Source: Lentisalinibacter sp964602525 (GTDB lineage Bacteria; Pseudomonadota; Gammaproteobacteria; Steroidobacterales; Woeseiaceae). Taken from it: a DNA stretch of 22,548 bases. Where the stretch lies: assembly GCA_964602525.1 (NCBI GenBank), contig CAZRSA010000035.1:1-22548 (forward strand), given 5' to 3'. Below are positions 1-8,411 of this stretch, one piece after another. The translations under genes and the position numbers were made by a program. The notes beneath the pieces were generated by a model. That model searched no databases. It had not been told where the DNA came from and saw nothing but the letters and a program-made list of their open reading frames with translations. Positions within the stretch are counted from its first letter, which is position 1, and the number at the start of each line of letters is the position of its first letter.

Positions 1-2
1 GG

Positions 3-428
3 CTGCTGGAGCCGACGCTCGAGAGCATGGGCTACGAGCTCGTGGACCTCGAGGCTCGCATCGGCGGGCGCAAGGGGCTGCTTCGGCTCTACATCGACAA
101 GCCCGAGGGCGTGGGCCTGGACGATTGCGAGACAGTGAGCCACCAGGTGAGCGGAGTGCTGGACGTGGAGGACCCGATCCCCGGCGAGTACGTGCTGGAG
201 GTGTCATCGCCCGGCCTGAACCGCCCGCTGAAGCGCCCGGAGCACTTCGAGCGGTTCACCGGCAGCGAGGCGAAGATCGCGATGAGGGCGCCGCTGGACG
301 GCCGGCGTCGGTTCCGCGGCCGGCTGGAGGGCGTCGAAGACGGTTACGTGGCGGTGCGTGTGGACGGCGAACTCTATCGTCTGCGCATCGCCGACATCGA
401 CAAGGCGAGGTTGGTTCCCGAGCTTTAG
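3..428 (+). CDS. rimP: Ribosome maturation factor RimP (5' truncated by window)
   Basis: RimP binds the free 30S subunit and helps late maturation of its head region. The reading frame is already open at base 3 (Leu-Leu-Glu-Pro), and those residues align with the region just before the conserved E-L-V segment of RimP, so the true start lies to the left of the window and the ATG at 27 is internal. Family signatures seen are LRLYIDKPEGVGLDDC, VSHQVSGVLDVEDPI and LEVSSPGLNRPL, followed by the small C-terminal SH3-like barrel ending in KARLVPEL. It lies 34 bp upstream of the nusA start, the order expected for the rimP-nusA-infB operon. Identification is by motif recall and is very secure; only the start is missing. 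Confidence 0.96.
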   Translation: MLEPTLESMGYELVDLEARIGGRKGLLRLYIDKPEGVGLDDCETVSHQVSGVLDVEDPIPGEYVLEVSSPGLNRPLKRPEHFERFTGSEAKIAMRAPLDGRRRFRGRLEGVEDGYVAVRVDGELYRLRIADIDKARLVPEL

Positions 429-462
429 CCACCATATCGGGCGGGGTGGAGAGACGACAGGT

Positions 463-1983
463 ATGAGCAAGGAAATTCTGATGGTGGTCGACGCCGTCTC
501 GAACGAGAAGGGCGTGGACAAGGATATTATCTTCGAGGCGATCGAGGCGGCGCTGGCGTCGGCCACCCGCAAGCGCCACGGAGAGGACATCGACGTGCGC
601 GTGTCCATCGACCGCCAGACCGGCGATTACGACACCTTCCGGCGCTGGCTGGTGTTCGAGGACGACTCCACCGAGCTCGAGTTCCCGGACCGGGAGCTGA
701 GGATGATCGACGCCGTCGAGATCGACCCGGACGCCGAGCCCGGCGGCTATGTCGAGGTGCCCATGGAATCCGTGGAATTCGGCCGCATCGCCGCCCAGAC
801 CGCCAAGCAGGTGATCGTGCAGAAGGTGCGCGAGGCCGAGCGCGAGCAGGTGGTCGAGGAGTTCCAGGAGCGGGTCGGCGAGCTGCTGAGCGGCCTGGTG
901 AAGCGGGTGGACCGCAACGGCGTGTACATCGACCTGGGCGGCAATGCCGAGGGCTTCGTACCCCGGGAGAACATGATTCCCCGGGAGCCGGTACGTCCCC
1001 AGGACCGGATCAAGGCGCGCCTGGTAGAGGTGCGCTCCGAACTCCGGGGCCCGCAGCTGTTCATGACCCGCACCTCGCCGGAGTTCCTGATCGACCTGTT
1101 CCGTCTGGAGGTCCCCGAGGTTGGGCAGGGCCTCATCGATATCGTCGCCGCCGCCCGGGATCCGGGTCTGCGTGCGAAGATCGCGGTGAAGAGCAACGAC
1201 CGGCGCATCGACCCGGTGGGTGCCTGCGTCGGCATGCGCGGCTCCCGGGTGCAGGCGGTTTCCAACGAGCTGGCCGGCGAGCGTGTCGACATCATCCTCT
1301 GGGACGACAATCCGGCCCAGTTCGTCGTCAACGCCATGTCGCCGGCGGACGTGGTCTCCATCGTCATGGACGAGGAGGCTCACAGCATGGATATCGCGGT
1401 GGAAGAGGACAAGCTGTCCCAGGCCATCGGCCGCGGCGGCCAGAATATCCGTCTGGCGAGCGAGCTGACCGGCTGGGAGCTGAACGTCATGACCGCCGCG
1501 GACGCCGAGGAGAAGAGCGAATCGGAGACGCGTGAGCTCAGCGAGATGTTCATGAAGAGCCTCGACGTGGACGAGGAGCTGGCCATGATCCTGGTGCAGG
1601 AAGGCTTCTCCACGGTGGAGGAGGTTGCCTACGTGCCTGCGGCCGAGCTGGCCGAGATCGAGGAGTTCGACGAGGACATCGTGGACGAGCTCAGGAGCCG
1701 AGCCCGCGACGTGCTGCTGACCCAGGCGATCGCCAGCGAAGAGAAGATCGACGAGGCCGAGCCCGCCGCCGACCTGCTGGAACTCGACGGCATGACCCGG
1801 GAACTTGCCTATGTGCTCGCCAGCGAGGGCGTGGTAACCCGCGAAGACCTGGCGGAGCAGTCGGTGGACGACCTGCTGGAGATCCAGGAGGACATGGACC
1901 AGGAGCAGGCCGCTGCGCTCATCATGGCGGCGCGCGCGCACTGGTTCGAGCAGGAAGAAGAGCAGCAGCAGGAGCGGGCCTGA
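463..1983 (+). CDS. nusA: Transcription termination/antitermination factor NusA
   Basis: NusA rides on RNA polymerase and modulates pausing, Rho-independent termination and rRNA antitermination. I chose the ATG at 463 (MSKEILMVVDAVSNEKGV), which matches the family N terminus and follows GGAG at 448-451. A longer frame upstream overlaps rimP and is not supported. The protein is 506 residues, close to the 495 of E. coli. In order it has the RNAP-binding N-terminal domain (about 1-125), an S1 domain (about 130-200), KH1 with GMRG at 257-260, KH2 with GRGG at 323-326, and two acidic helix-hairpin-helix repeats at the C terminus. The two C-terminal repeats are the gammaproteobacterial form that contacts the alpha subunit. 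The tail is strikingly Glu/Asp-rich and ends in a Glu/Gln run. infB follows after 18 bp. Confidence 0.97.
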   Translation: MSKEILMVVDAVSNEKGVDKDIIFEAIEAALASATRKRHGEDIDVRVSIDRQTGDYDTFRRWLVFEDDSTELEFPDRELRMIDAVEIDPDAEPGGYVEVPMESVEFGRIAAQTAKQVIVQKVREAEREQVVEEFQERVGELLSGLVKRVDRNGVYIDLGGNAEGFVPRENMIPREPVRPQDRIKARLVEVRSELRGPQLFMTRTSPEFLIDLFRLEVPEVGQGLIDIVAAARDPGLRAKIAVKSNDRRIDPVGACVGMRGSRVQAVSNELAGERVDIILWDDNPAQFVVNAMSPADVVSIVMDEEAHSMDIAVEEDKLSQAIGRGGQNIRLASELTGWELNVMTAADAEEKSESETRELSEMFMKSLDVDEELAMILVQEGFSTVEEVAYVPAAELAEIEEFDEDIVDELRSRARDVLLTQAIASEEKIDEAEPAADLLELDGMTRELAYVLASEGVVTREDLAEQSVDDLLEIQEDMDQEQAAALIMAARAHWFEQEEEQQQERA

Positions 1984-2001
1984 TTAACAGGAGTTTGAGG
2001 T

Positions 2002-4518
2002 ATGGCTGAAGTCACTGTCGCACAGTTCGCCGAGGTACTGAAGGTACCGGTCGACAAGCTGATCTCTCAGCTGGACGAGGCCGGCATCAAGGTCAGCGGC
2101 GAGGACGATACGATCAGCGAGGACGCAAAGCTCGAGCTGCTCTCGCACCTGCGCCGTTCCCACGGCCGCGACGAGACGGCGGGCGACGCCGGTCCGAGGA
2201 AGATCACGCTGAAGCGCAAGTCCCAGTCCGAGCTGCGCCTCGCCGGCGCCCAGGGACGCTCGCGCACCGTGAACGTGGAGGTGCGCCGCAAGCGCACCTA
2301 CGTGAAGCGCGACGTCCTCGAGCAGCAGGCAAAGGCGCAGCAGGAAGAACTCGACCGCCAGCGGCGCGAGGAGCAGGAGCGCGAGGAGGCGGCGCGCCTG
2401 GAGCAGGAGCGCATCGAGGCGGAGCGCCAGGAGAAGTTGCGCGAGCAGGAGGCCGAGGCTGCCCGGGCCGAGCAGCACGAGAAGGAAGAACAGGAGCGCG
2501 AGGCTCGCGAGAAAGCGGAGACCGAAGCCGCCGCAGCCCTGCAGGCGGCCGAGCGCGCCGAGCAGGAGCGCAAGGAAGCCGCCGCCAGGGAGCGCCGGGA
2601 AAAAGAGGCGAAGAAGGACCAGAGTACCCGGTACGGCCGCAAGGAACTTCACGTCGCCGGCGACAAGAGCGGCAGGCGCAGGCGCAAGCGCCCCCAGCGC
2701 CGGCGTCCCGTCTCCGTCAGCGTGGACTCTCAGCACGGCTTCGAGCGGCCCACGGCCCCGGTGGTGCGCGAGGTGGAGATTCCGGAGACAATCACGGTCG
2801 CGGATCTGGCCCAGCGCATGGCCGTCAAGGCGCCGGAGGTCATCAAGGTGCTCATGGGCATGGGCGCCATGGTGACGATCAACCAGGTCATCGATCAGGA
2901 CACCGCCGTGCTCGTCGTCGAGGAGATGGGTCATACCGCCAAGCCGCTGACCGAGAGCTCCGTCGACGAGGACGTGCTCGCCGAGGTCGAGGCGGAGGGC
3001 GAACGGGTGTCCCGCTCGCCGGTGGTCACCATCATGGGCCACGTCGACCACGGCAAGACCTCGCTGCTGGACTACATCCGCCGCACCAAGGTGGCGGCGG
3101 GCGAGGCCGGCGGCATCACCCAGCACATCGGCGCCTACCAGGTGCCCACCGAGAAGGGCAGCGTGACTTTCCTGGACACGCCGGGCCACGCCGCCTTCAC
3201 GGCCATGCGCGCCCGCGGCGCCCAGGTGACGGACGTCGTGATTCTGGTGGTGGCGGCTGATGACGGGGTCATGCCCCAGACCATCGAGGCGGTACAGCAC
3301 GCCAAGGCGGCCGGGGTGCCGATTGTGGTCGCGGTGAACAAGATCGACCGCGAGGAGGCGGATCCCGACCGGGTGCGCAACGAGCTGTCCCAGCACGAAG
3401 TGATCCCCGAGGAGTGGGGCGGCGATACGTTGTTCGTCAACGTCTCGGCGCACACCGGCGAGGGCGTGGACGAGCTGCTCGAGGCGCTCTCCCTGCAGGC
3501 GGAGCTGATGGACCTGAAGGCCGTGGCCGAGGGCCCGGCGAAGGGTGTCGTGGTCGAGTCCAGCCTGGAAACGGGCCGCGGCGCCGTGGCCACGGTGCTG
3601 GTGCAGAGCGGCACGCTGAGCGTGGGTGACGCCATCATTGCCGGCCAGGAGCACGGCCGCGTGCGTGCCATGTTCGACGAGAGCCAGGAGCCCGTCGACG
3701 AGGCCGGCCCGTCCACGCCGGTGGTCGTCCTCGGCCTCTCTGGTACGCCGGGGTCGGGTGACGAGATGCTGGTCGTGAAAGACGACCGCAAGGCACGGGA
3801 GGTCGCTGAGTTTCGCCAGAGCAAGTCCCGGGACGTGAAGCTGGCCCAGCAGCAGGCGGCCAAGCTGGAAGACGTGTTCTCGCAGATGTCCGAGGGCGCG
3901 ACGACCACCGTGCAGCTGCTCATCAAGGCCGACGTGCACGGCAGCGCCGAGGCGCTGCGCGATGCCCTGACGAAGCTCTCCGGCGACGAGGTCAAGGTGG
4001 ACGTCATCTCCTCGGGTGTCGGCGGCATCACGGAGTCCGACATCAATCTGGCCTCGGCCTCCAACGCCATCGTGATCGGTTTCAACGTGCGCGCGGACAG
4101 CGCGGCGCGCAGCGCGATCAAGGAGACCGGCGTGGATGTGCGCTACTACAGCATCATCTACGAGGCCATCGACGACGTGAAGGCTGCCATCACCGGCATG
4201 CTGTCGCCGGAGATCCGGGAGCAGATCGTCGGGCTGGCCGAGGTGCGCGAGGTGTTCCGCTCGCCGAAGTTCGGCCAGGTGGCCGGCTGCATGGTGGTGG
4301 ACGGCTACGTGAAGCGCTCGAATCCCATTCGCGTGCTGCGCGACAACGTGGTCATCTACGAGGGCGAGCTGGAGTCGCTGCGCCGCTACAAGGACGACGT
4401 GAACGAGGTCCGGGCCGGGACCGAATGCGGCATCGGCGTGCGTAACTACAACGACGTCAAGCCCGGCGACCAGATCGAGTGCTACGAGCGGGTCGAGGTG
4501 GCCCGCTCGCTCGAGTGA
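2002..4518 (+). CDS. infB: Translation initiation factor IF-2
   Basis: IF2 is the GTPase that delivers fMet-tRNA to the 30S subunit and promotes subunit joining. The ATG at 2002 is preceded by AGGAG (1989-1993) at ideal distance. The 838-residue product has the N-terminal IF2 domain (about 1-52), an IF2-associated segment (ITLKRKSQSELRL), a long charged Glu/Arg/Ala-rich predicted coiled coil (about 105-205), a basic stretch, and a second IF2_N domain (about 265-315). The G domain has G1 GHVDHGKT at 346-353, G3 DTPGH at 392-396 and G4 NKID at 446-449. Domains II, III and the fMet-tRNA-binding C domain follow. Length and layout are like E. coli IF2-1 (890 residues). Internal starts giving shorter forms are known in enterics but I see no convincing one here. 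Confidence 0.97.
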   Translation: MAEVTVAQFAEVLKVPVDKLISQLDEAGIKVSGEDDTISEDAKLELLSHLRRSHGRDETAGDAGPRKITLKRKSQSELRLAGAQGRSRTVNVEVRRKRTYVKRDVLEQQAKAQQEELDRQRREEQEREEAARLEQERIEAERQEKLREQEAEAARAEQHEKEEQEREAREKAETEAAAALQAAERAEQERKEAAARERREKEAKKDQSTRYGRKELHVAGDKSGRRRRKRPQRRRPVSVSVDSQHGFERPTAPVVREVEIPETITVADLAQRMAVKAPEVIKVLMGMGAMVTINQVIDQDTAVLVVEEMGHTAKPLTESSVDEDVLAEVEAEGERVSRSPVVTIMGHVDHGKTSLLDYIRRTKVAAGEAGGITQHIGAYQVPTEKGSVTFLDTPGHAAFTAMRARGAQVTDVVILVVAADDGVMPQTIEAVQHAKAAGVPIVVAVNKIDREEADPDRVRNELSQHEVIPEEWGGDTLFVNVSAHTGEGVDELLEALSLQAELMDLKAVAEGPAKGVVVESSLETGRGAVATVLVQSGTLSVGDAIIAGQEHGRVRAMFDESQEPVDEAGPSTPVVVLGLSGTPGSGDEMLVVKDDRKAREVAEFRQSKSRDVKLAQQQAAKLEDVFSQMSEGATTTVQLLIKADVHGSAEALRDALTKLSGDEVKVDVISSGVGGITESDINLASASNAIVIGFNVRADSAARSAIKETGVDVRYYSIIYEAIDDVKAAITGMLSPEIREQIVGLAEVREVFRSPKFGQVAGCMVVDGYVKRSNPIRVLRDNVVIYEGELESLRRYKDDVNEVRAGTECGIGVRNYNDVKPGDQIECYERVEVARSLE

Positions 4519-4533
4519 CCGGCGGCGCCCGGT

Positions 4534-4899
4534 ATGCCGAGGGAGTATCCCAGGAGCCGCAGGCTCGGCGGGCAGATTCTGCGCGTGCTCAACGAACTGC
4601 TGCGCTTCGAGAGCAAGGACCCGGCGCTGGCCAAAGTCTCGATCAGCGACGTGGAGCTGTCGCGCGACCTGTCGGTGGCCCGGGTGTGGTTCAGTGTGCT
4701 GGATCCGGCGGCGGACGTGGACGCCGCCGCTGAGGGGCTGCGCCGCGCTGCGGGTTTCCTGCGCAGCCGTCTCGGCAAGGAGCTCTCGGTGCGCCACGTG
4801 CCGGAGCTGCGCTTCGAGCACGACGACAGCGCGGAGCGCGGGCTGGCGCTCACCGATCTGATCGACCGTGCCGGCGGCGGCAGCTCGCCGGAGGAGTGA
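4534..4899 (+). CDS. rbfA: 30S ribosome-binding factor RbfA
   Basis: RbfA is a small KH-fold protein that binds pre-30S particles near the 5' end of 16S rRNA and is needed for late maturation and cold adaptation. The ATG at 4534 gives MPREYPRSRRLGGQI, which aligns with the start of the E. coli protein (MAKEFGRPQR). No clear Shine-Dalgarno sequence precedes it, and with only 15 bp after the infB stop it may be translationally coupled. The 121-residue product keeps the family core: KDPALAKVSISDVELSRDL, RRAAGFLRSRLGKEL and VPELRFEHDDS. It is a little shorter than the 133 residues of E. coli, lacking the charged tail. It sits between infB and truB, as in most proteobacteria. Confidence 0.94.
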   Translation: MPREYPRSRRLGGQILRVLNELLRFESKDPALAKVSISDVELSRDLSVARVWFSVLDPAADVDAAAEGLRRAAGFLRSRLGKELSVRHVPELRFEHDDSAERGLALTDLIDRAGGGSSPEE

Positions 4900-4900
4900 G

Positions 4901-5839
4901 ATGGCCGCCCACGCGCAGCCCCGCCGTCCGGGCCGCCGCGACGTGCACGGCATCGTCCTGCTGGACAAGCCGGAAGGGCTGAGCTCGAACCAGGCCCTGC
5001 AGCGGGTGCGCGGCATCTTCCGGGCGCGCAAGGGGGGCCATACCGGCAGTCTGGATCCGGCGGCGACCGGGTTGCTGCCCCTGTGCTTCGGCGAGGCCAC
5101 GAAGGTGAGCGCCTGGCTGCTGGACGCCGAGAAGGAATACCTGGTCCGTGCGTGCCTCGGGGAACGGCGCGACACGGGCGACTCCGAGGGCCGGGTGATC
5201 GCGACGGCGGAGCCGCCGGCCCTCGACGCCGTGGGCTGGCAGGCGCTGTTGGCGCGCTTCACGGGCGAGATCGAGCAGGTGCCGCCGATGTATTCGGCGC
5301 TCAAGAAGGACGGACGCCGGCTCTACGAGCTGGCCCGCGAAGGCCGCGAGGTCGAGCGCGAGCCGCGCCGGGTGCGCATCCGGTCGCTGCAGCTGATCGC
5401 CGTGGAGAGCGACGAGCTCGTCTTCCGGGTGCGGTGCTCGAAAGGGACCTACATCCGCACGCTGGTGGAGGACATCGCGGCCGCTGCCGGCAGCCTCGCC
5501 AGCACGCGGGCGCTGCGACGCGTGGCGGTCGGGCCGTTCGGCGGTGCGGACATGGTGACTCTGGAGACTCTGGAGAGGGCTGGCGCCGAGTCGCTGGAGC
5601 GCTGTCTGCAGCCGGTGGACGCGGCGCTGGCCGACTGGCCGTCGGCCGAGGTCGATGCCGCGGCCGCGGGGCGCTTCCTGCAGGGACAGCAGGTGCCGGC
5701 GGAATACACTGCTCGGGACGGGCATCTGCGGGTCTATGACGAGGCCGGGCGCTTCCTCGGGGTGGGCGAGATCCCGTTTCCGGGTGTGGTGCGGCCCCGG
5801 CGGGTCTTCGTCCACGGCGGTAAAAGCGTCGAGATCTAG
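4901..5839 (+). CDS. truB: tRNA pseudouridine(55) synthase TruB
   Basis: TruB converts U55 of the T-loop of elongator tRNAs to pseudouridine. The ATG at 4901 lies one base after the rbfA stop and just behind GGAGG (4890-4894), so it is preferred over a GTG 33 bp upstream inside rbfA. The product is 312 residues, the usual length. The N-terminal catalytic domain shows HGIVLLDKPEGLSSN and the motif GGHTGSLDPAATGLLP with the catalytic Asp at residue 52. Later come YSALKKDGRRLYELAREG and the RCSKGTYIRTLVEDI motif, then a PUA-like C-terminal domain. The one-base spacing and shared ribosome-binding site suggest coupling with rbfA. A promoter for rpsO starts right after the stop. Confidence 0.97.
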   Translation: MAAHAQPRRPGRRDVHGIVLLDKPEGLSSNQALQRVRGIFRARKGGHTGSLDPAATGLLPLCFGEATKVSAWLLDAEKEYLVRACLGERRDTGDSEGRVIATAEPPALDAVGWQALLARFTGEIEQVPPMYSALKKDGRRLYELAREGREVEREPRRVRIRSLQLIAVESDELVFRVRCSKGTYIRTLVEDIAAAAGSLASTRALRRVAVGPFGGADMVTLETLERAGAESLERCLQPVDAALADWPSAEVDAAAAGRFLQGQQVPAEYTARDGHLRVYDEAGRFLGVGEIPFPGVVRPRRVFVHGGKSVEI

Positions 5840-5851
5840 ATTGTATTGAGA

Positions 5852-5881
5852 TTGTTAGCGGGCCCGGACCCGAGTTACAAT
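5852..5881 (+). promoter_or_regulatory. Sigma70-like promoter for rpsO(-pnp)
   Basis: TTGTTA (5852-5857) and TACAAT (5876-5881) are separated by 18 bp. They sit in a short A/T-richer island between the truB stop and the rpsO start, about 50 bp before the rpsO ATG. rpsO has its own promoter in E. coli, so the position makes sense. The call rests on the hexamers and context only. Confidence 0.6.
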
Positions 5882-5931
5882 GCCGGGCTGCACAGACGGG
5901 CAAAGAGTACTGAGACTGGAGTTTTCGAACA

Positions 5932-6201
5932 ATGCCACTTTCGACTGAACGCAAGAGCAGCATCGTCAAGGAGTATGGCCGCGGCGACGCCGACACCGGC
6001 TCCCCGGAGGTCCAGGTTGCGCTGCTGTCCGCACGCATCACCGATCTCACCGACCATTTTTCCGAGCACAAGCGCGATCACCATTCCCGCAAGGGCCTCC
6101 TGATGCTGGTCAACAAGCGTCGGAAGCTGCTCGACTATCTGAAGAAGAAGGATCAGGACCGCTACCAGGACCTGATCAAGCGGCTCGGTCTGCGCCGCTG
6201 A
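5932..6201 (+). CDS. rpsO: 30S ribosomal protein S15
   Basis: S15 is a primary 16S rRNA-binding protein that nucleates platform assembly and makes an intersubunit bridge. The 89-residue length is exactly that of the family. The sequence shows GSPEVQVALLSARITDLTDHF, the HSRKGLLMLVNKRRKLLDYLK core and the terminal LIKRLGLRR. The ATG at 5932 follows GGAG at 5918-5921. It is followed by pnp in the conserved rpsO-pnp pair, with a 122-bp gap that holds a long hairpin. In E. coli S15 represses its own translation through a leader pseudoknot; the 5' leader here is short and I did not find an obvious equivalent. Confidence 0.98.
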   Translation: MPLSTERKSSIVKEYGRGDADTGSPEVQVALLSARITDLTDHFSEHKRDHHSRKGLLMLVNKRRKLLDYLKKKDQDRYQDLIKRLGLRR

Positions 6202-6245
6202 TCGGCAATTGCTGACCGACAAACCCAGCGCAGAATCGGAACATG

Positions 6246-6295
6246 GACTGGATGCAGGTGCGCCGACCCCGCGGTCGACGCAGCTGCATCCAGTC
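6246..6295 (+). promoter_or_regulatory. Long hairpin in the rpsO-pnp intergenic region
   Basis: A perfect 12-bp stem pairs GACTGGATGCAG (6246-6257) with CTGCATCCAGTC (6284-6295). The enclosed bases extend it with GCG/CGC and CGACC/GGTCG pairs around a CCGC loop, so almost the whole 50 bases fold into one stem. In E. coli the pnp leader holds a double-stranded RNase III site through which PNPase controls its own mRNA, and this hairpin is in the right place for that role. It is followed by TTCTTATTAG, a weak T-rich tail, so partial termination after rpsO is an alternative. Confidence 0.7.
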
Positions 6296-6323
6296 TTCTT
6301 ATTAGCAGACAGAAGGACTAGGC

Positions 6324-8411
6324 GTGACAGCAATCAAGCAGACTTTCAATTACGGCGAGCATGAAGTGACGCTGGAGACGGGCGAGGTGGCCCGCCAGGC
6401 GGACGGCGCCGTCATGGTCAGCATGGGAGACACCGTCGTTCTCGCGACGGCCGTGGGCCGGAAGGAAGCGGACCCGGGCCGCCCCTTTTTCCCGCTGACA
6501 GTCAATTACCAGGAGAAAACCTACGCCGCGGGCCGTATCCCCGGCGGCTTTTTCAAGCGCGAGGGTCGGCCGAGCGAGAAGGAGACGCTGACCTCGCGCC
6601 TGATCGACCGTCCCATCCGGCCGCTGTTCCCGAAAGGATTCATGAACGAGGTGCAGGTGATCACCACGGTGATCTCCCTCGACCCCGAGATCGACGCCGA
6701 CATCCCTGCCATGATCGGCGCTTCGGCGGCGCTGGCGCTCTCGGGCATGCCGTTCCAGGGTCCGATCGCGGCCGCCCGCGTCGGCTACAGGGACGGTGAG
6801 TATCTGCTGAACCCGACGGCCAGCCAGCTCGAGGATTCCCAGCTGGACCTCGTGGTGGCCGGCACCGGCGAAGCCGTGCTGATGGTCGAGTCCGAGGCGA
6901 ACATCCTGCCCGAGGACGTCATGCTGGGCGCGGTCATGTTCGGCCACGAGAAGATGCAGGCGGCGATCGAGGTGATCGAGGAGCTGGCGCGCCAGGCGGC
7001 CAAACCGGCGTGGGACTGGCAGCCTCCCGAGACCAATGCCACCCTCGAGGAGAAGGTGGCGGAGATCGCGCGCGGCGCGCTCACCGAGGCCTACCAGATC
7101 AGCGACAAGCAGAAGCGCCAGGAGGCGGTGGGTCAGGCCAAGAGCGAGGCTCTCGAGAAGCTGGCGGGCGGCGAGGAGCCGGCTTACGGTGCCGACGAGG
7201 TGTCCGCGGCGCTCGGCAAACTCGAGAAATCCATCGTCCGCAGCCGGGTGCTGGACGGCCAGCCGCGCATCGACGGCCGCGACCACGGTACGGTGCGCCC
7301 CATTGACGTGCGCGTGGGCATGCTGCCGCGCACCCACGGCTCGGCGCTGTTCACGCGCGGAGAGACGCAGGCCATTGTTACGGCGACGCTCGGCACGGGC
7401 CGTGACGCGCAGATCATCGACGCGCTGGAGGGTGAGTACAAGGAGCCCTTCATGCTGCACTACAACTTCCCGCCGTACTGCGTCGGCGAGACCGGCTTCA
7501 TGGGCGGGCCCAAGCGCCGCGAGATCGGCCACGGCAAGCTGGCGCGGCGCGGCATCCAGGCCGTGATGCCGGACATGGACGAGTTCCCCTACGTCATCCG
7601 GGTGGTCTCCGAGATCACCGAGTCGAACGGCTCGAGCTCCATGGCCTCGGTCTGCGGTTCCAGCCTCGCGCTGATGGACGCCGGTGTGCCGCTGAAGGCG
7701 CCGGTGGCCGGGGTCGCCATGGGCCTGGTGAAAGACGGCGAGAAGTTCGCCGTCCTGACCGACATTCTCGGTGACGAAGACCACCTCGGCGACATGGACT
7801 TCAAGGTGGCGGGCTCCGCGGAAGGCGTCACCGCGCTGCAGATGGACATCAAGATCGAGGGCATCACCCGCGAGATCATGGAGAAGGCGCTGGCACAGGC
7901 CCAGGAGGCCCGCCTGCATATTCTCGGCGAGATGAACAAAGTGCTGGAGAAGCCCCGCGAGGAGATGAGCGACTGGGCGCCCACCATCATGACCTTCAAG
8001 ATCGACCCGGAGAAGATCCGCGACGTCATCGGCAAGGGCGGTGCGGTCATTCGGGCCATCACCGAGGAGACCGGCGCCACCATCGACATCGAGAACGACG
8101 GCACGGTCAGGATCGCCTCGGTGGACGGTGCCTCCGGCAAGGAGGCGCTGCGCCGCATCGAGCTGATCACCGCGGACGTCGAGGTGGGCCGCACCTACGA
8201 GGGCCGCGTGGCGCGGCTCATGGACTTCGGTGCTTTCGTCACCATCCTGCCGGGCAAGGACGGCCTGGTGCACATCTCCCAGATCTCCAACGAACGGGTG
8301 GAGAAGGTGAGCGACGAGCTCTCCGAGGGCGACATCGTGCGGGTGAAGGTGCTGGAGGTGGATCGGCAGGGCCGCATCCGCCTCAGCATGAAGGAGGCGG
8401 ACGCCGCCTGA
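6324..8411 (+). CDS. pnp: Polyribonucleotide nucleotidyltransferase (PNPase)
   Basis: PNPase is a trimeric 3'-to-5' phosphorolytic exoribonuclease and part of the degradosome. The start is GTG at 6324 with AAGGA at 6313-6317; the following TAIKQTFNYGEHEVTLETGE is the expected N terminus. The 695-residue product (E. coli 711) has RNase PH domain 1, an alpha-helical linker and RNase PH domain 2, whose active-site motif DEDHLGDMD is at 484-492. A KH domain follows with GKGG at 570-573, then an S1 domain at about 620-690 (GRVARLMDFGAFVTILPGKDGLVHISQIS). It ends shortly after S1. A GC-rich terminator follows 24 bp after the stop. The convergent hydrolase gene overlaps its last 29 bases on the other strand. 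Confidence 0.97.
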   Translation: MTAIKQTFNYGEHEVTLETGEVARQADGAVMVSMGDTVVLATAVGRKEADPGRPFFPLTVNYQEKTYAAGRIPGGFFKREGRPSEKETLTSRLIDRPIRPLFPKGFMNEVQVITTVISLDPEIDADIPAMIGASAALALSGMPFQGPIAAARVGYRDGEYLLNPTASQLEDSQLDLVVAGTGEAVLMVESEANILPEDVMLGAVMFGHEKMQAAIEVIEELARQAAKPAWDWQPPETNATLEEKVAEIARGALTEAYQISDKQKRQEAVGQAKSEALEKLAGGEEPAYGADEVSAALGKLEKSIVRSRVLDGQPRIDGRDHGTVRPIDVRVGMLPRTHGSALFTRGETQAIVTATLGTGRDAQIIDALEGEYKEPFMLHYNFPPYCVGETGFMGGPKRREIGHGKLARRGIQAVMPDMDEFPYVIRVVSEITESNGSSSMASVCGSSLALMDAGVPLKAPVAGVAMGLVKDGEKFAVLTDILGDEDHLGDMDFKVAGSAEGVTALQMDIKIEGITREIMEKALAQAQEARLHILGEMNKVLEKPREEMSDWAPTIMTFKIDPEKIRDVIGKGGAVIRAITEETGATIDIENDGTVRIASVDGASGKEALRRIELITADVEVGRTYEGRVARLMDFGAFVTILPGKDGLVHISQISNERVEKVSDELSEGDIVRVKVLEVDRQGRIRLSMKEADAA

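Noticed and set aside
256..1941. Long - strand open frame opposite nusA (similar ones at 1984-5304 and 6318-8273).
   Set aside because: His/Leu/Asp-rich mirror frames caused by high-GC codon bias on the + strand; they lie exactly opposite well-identified genes and show no family motif.
4868..4900. GTG at 4868 as the truB start.
   Set aside because: It is inside rbfA with no ribosome-binding site; the ATG at 4901 has GGAGG at six bases.
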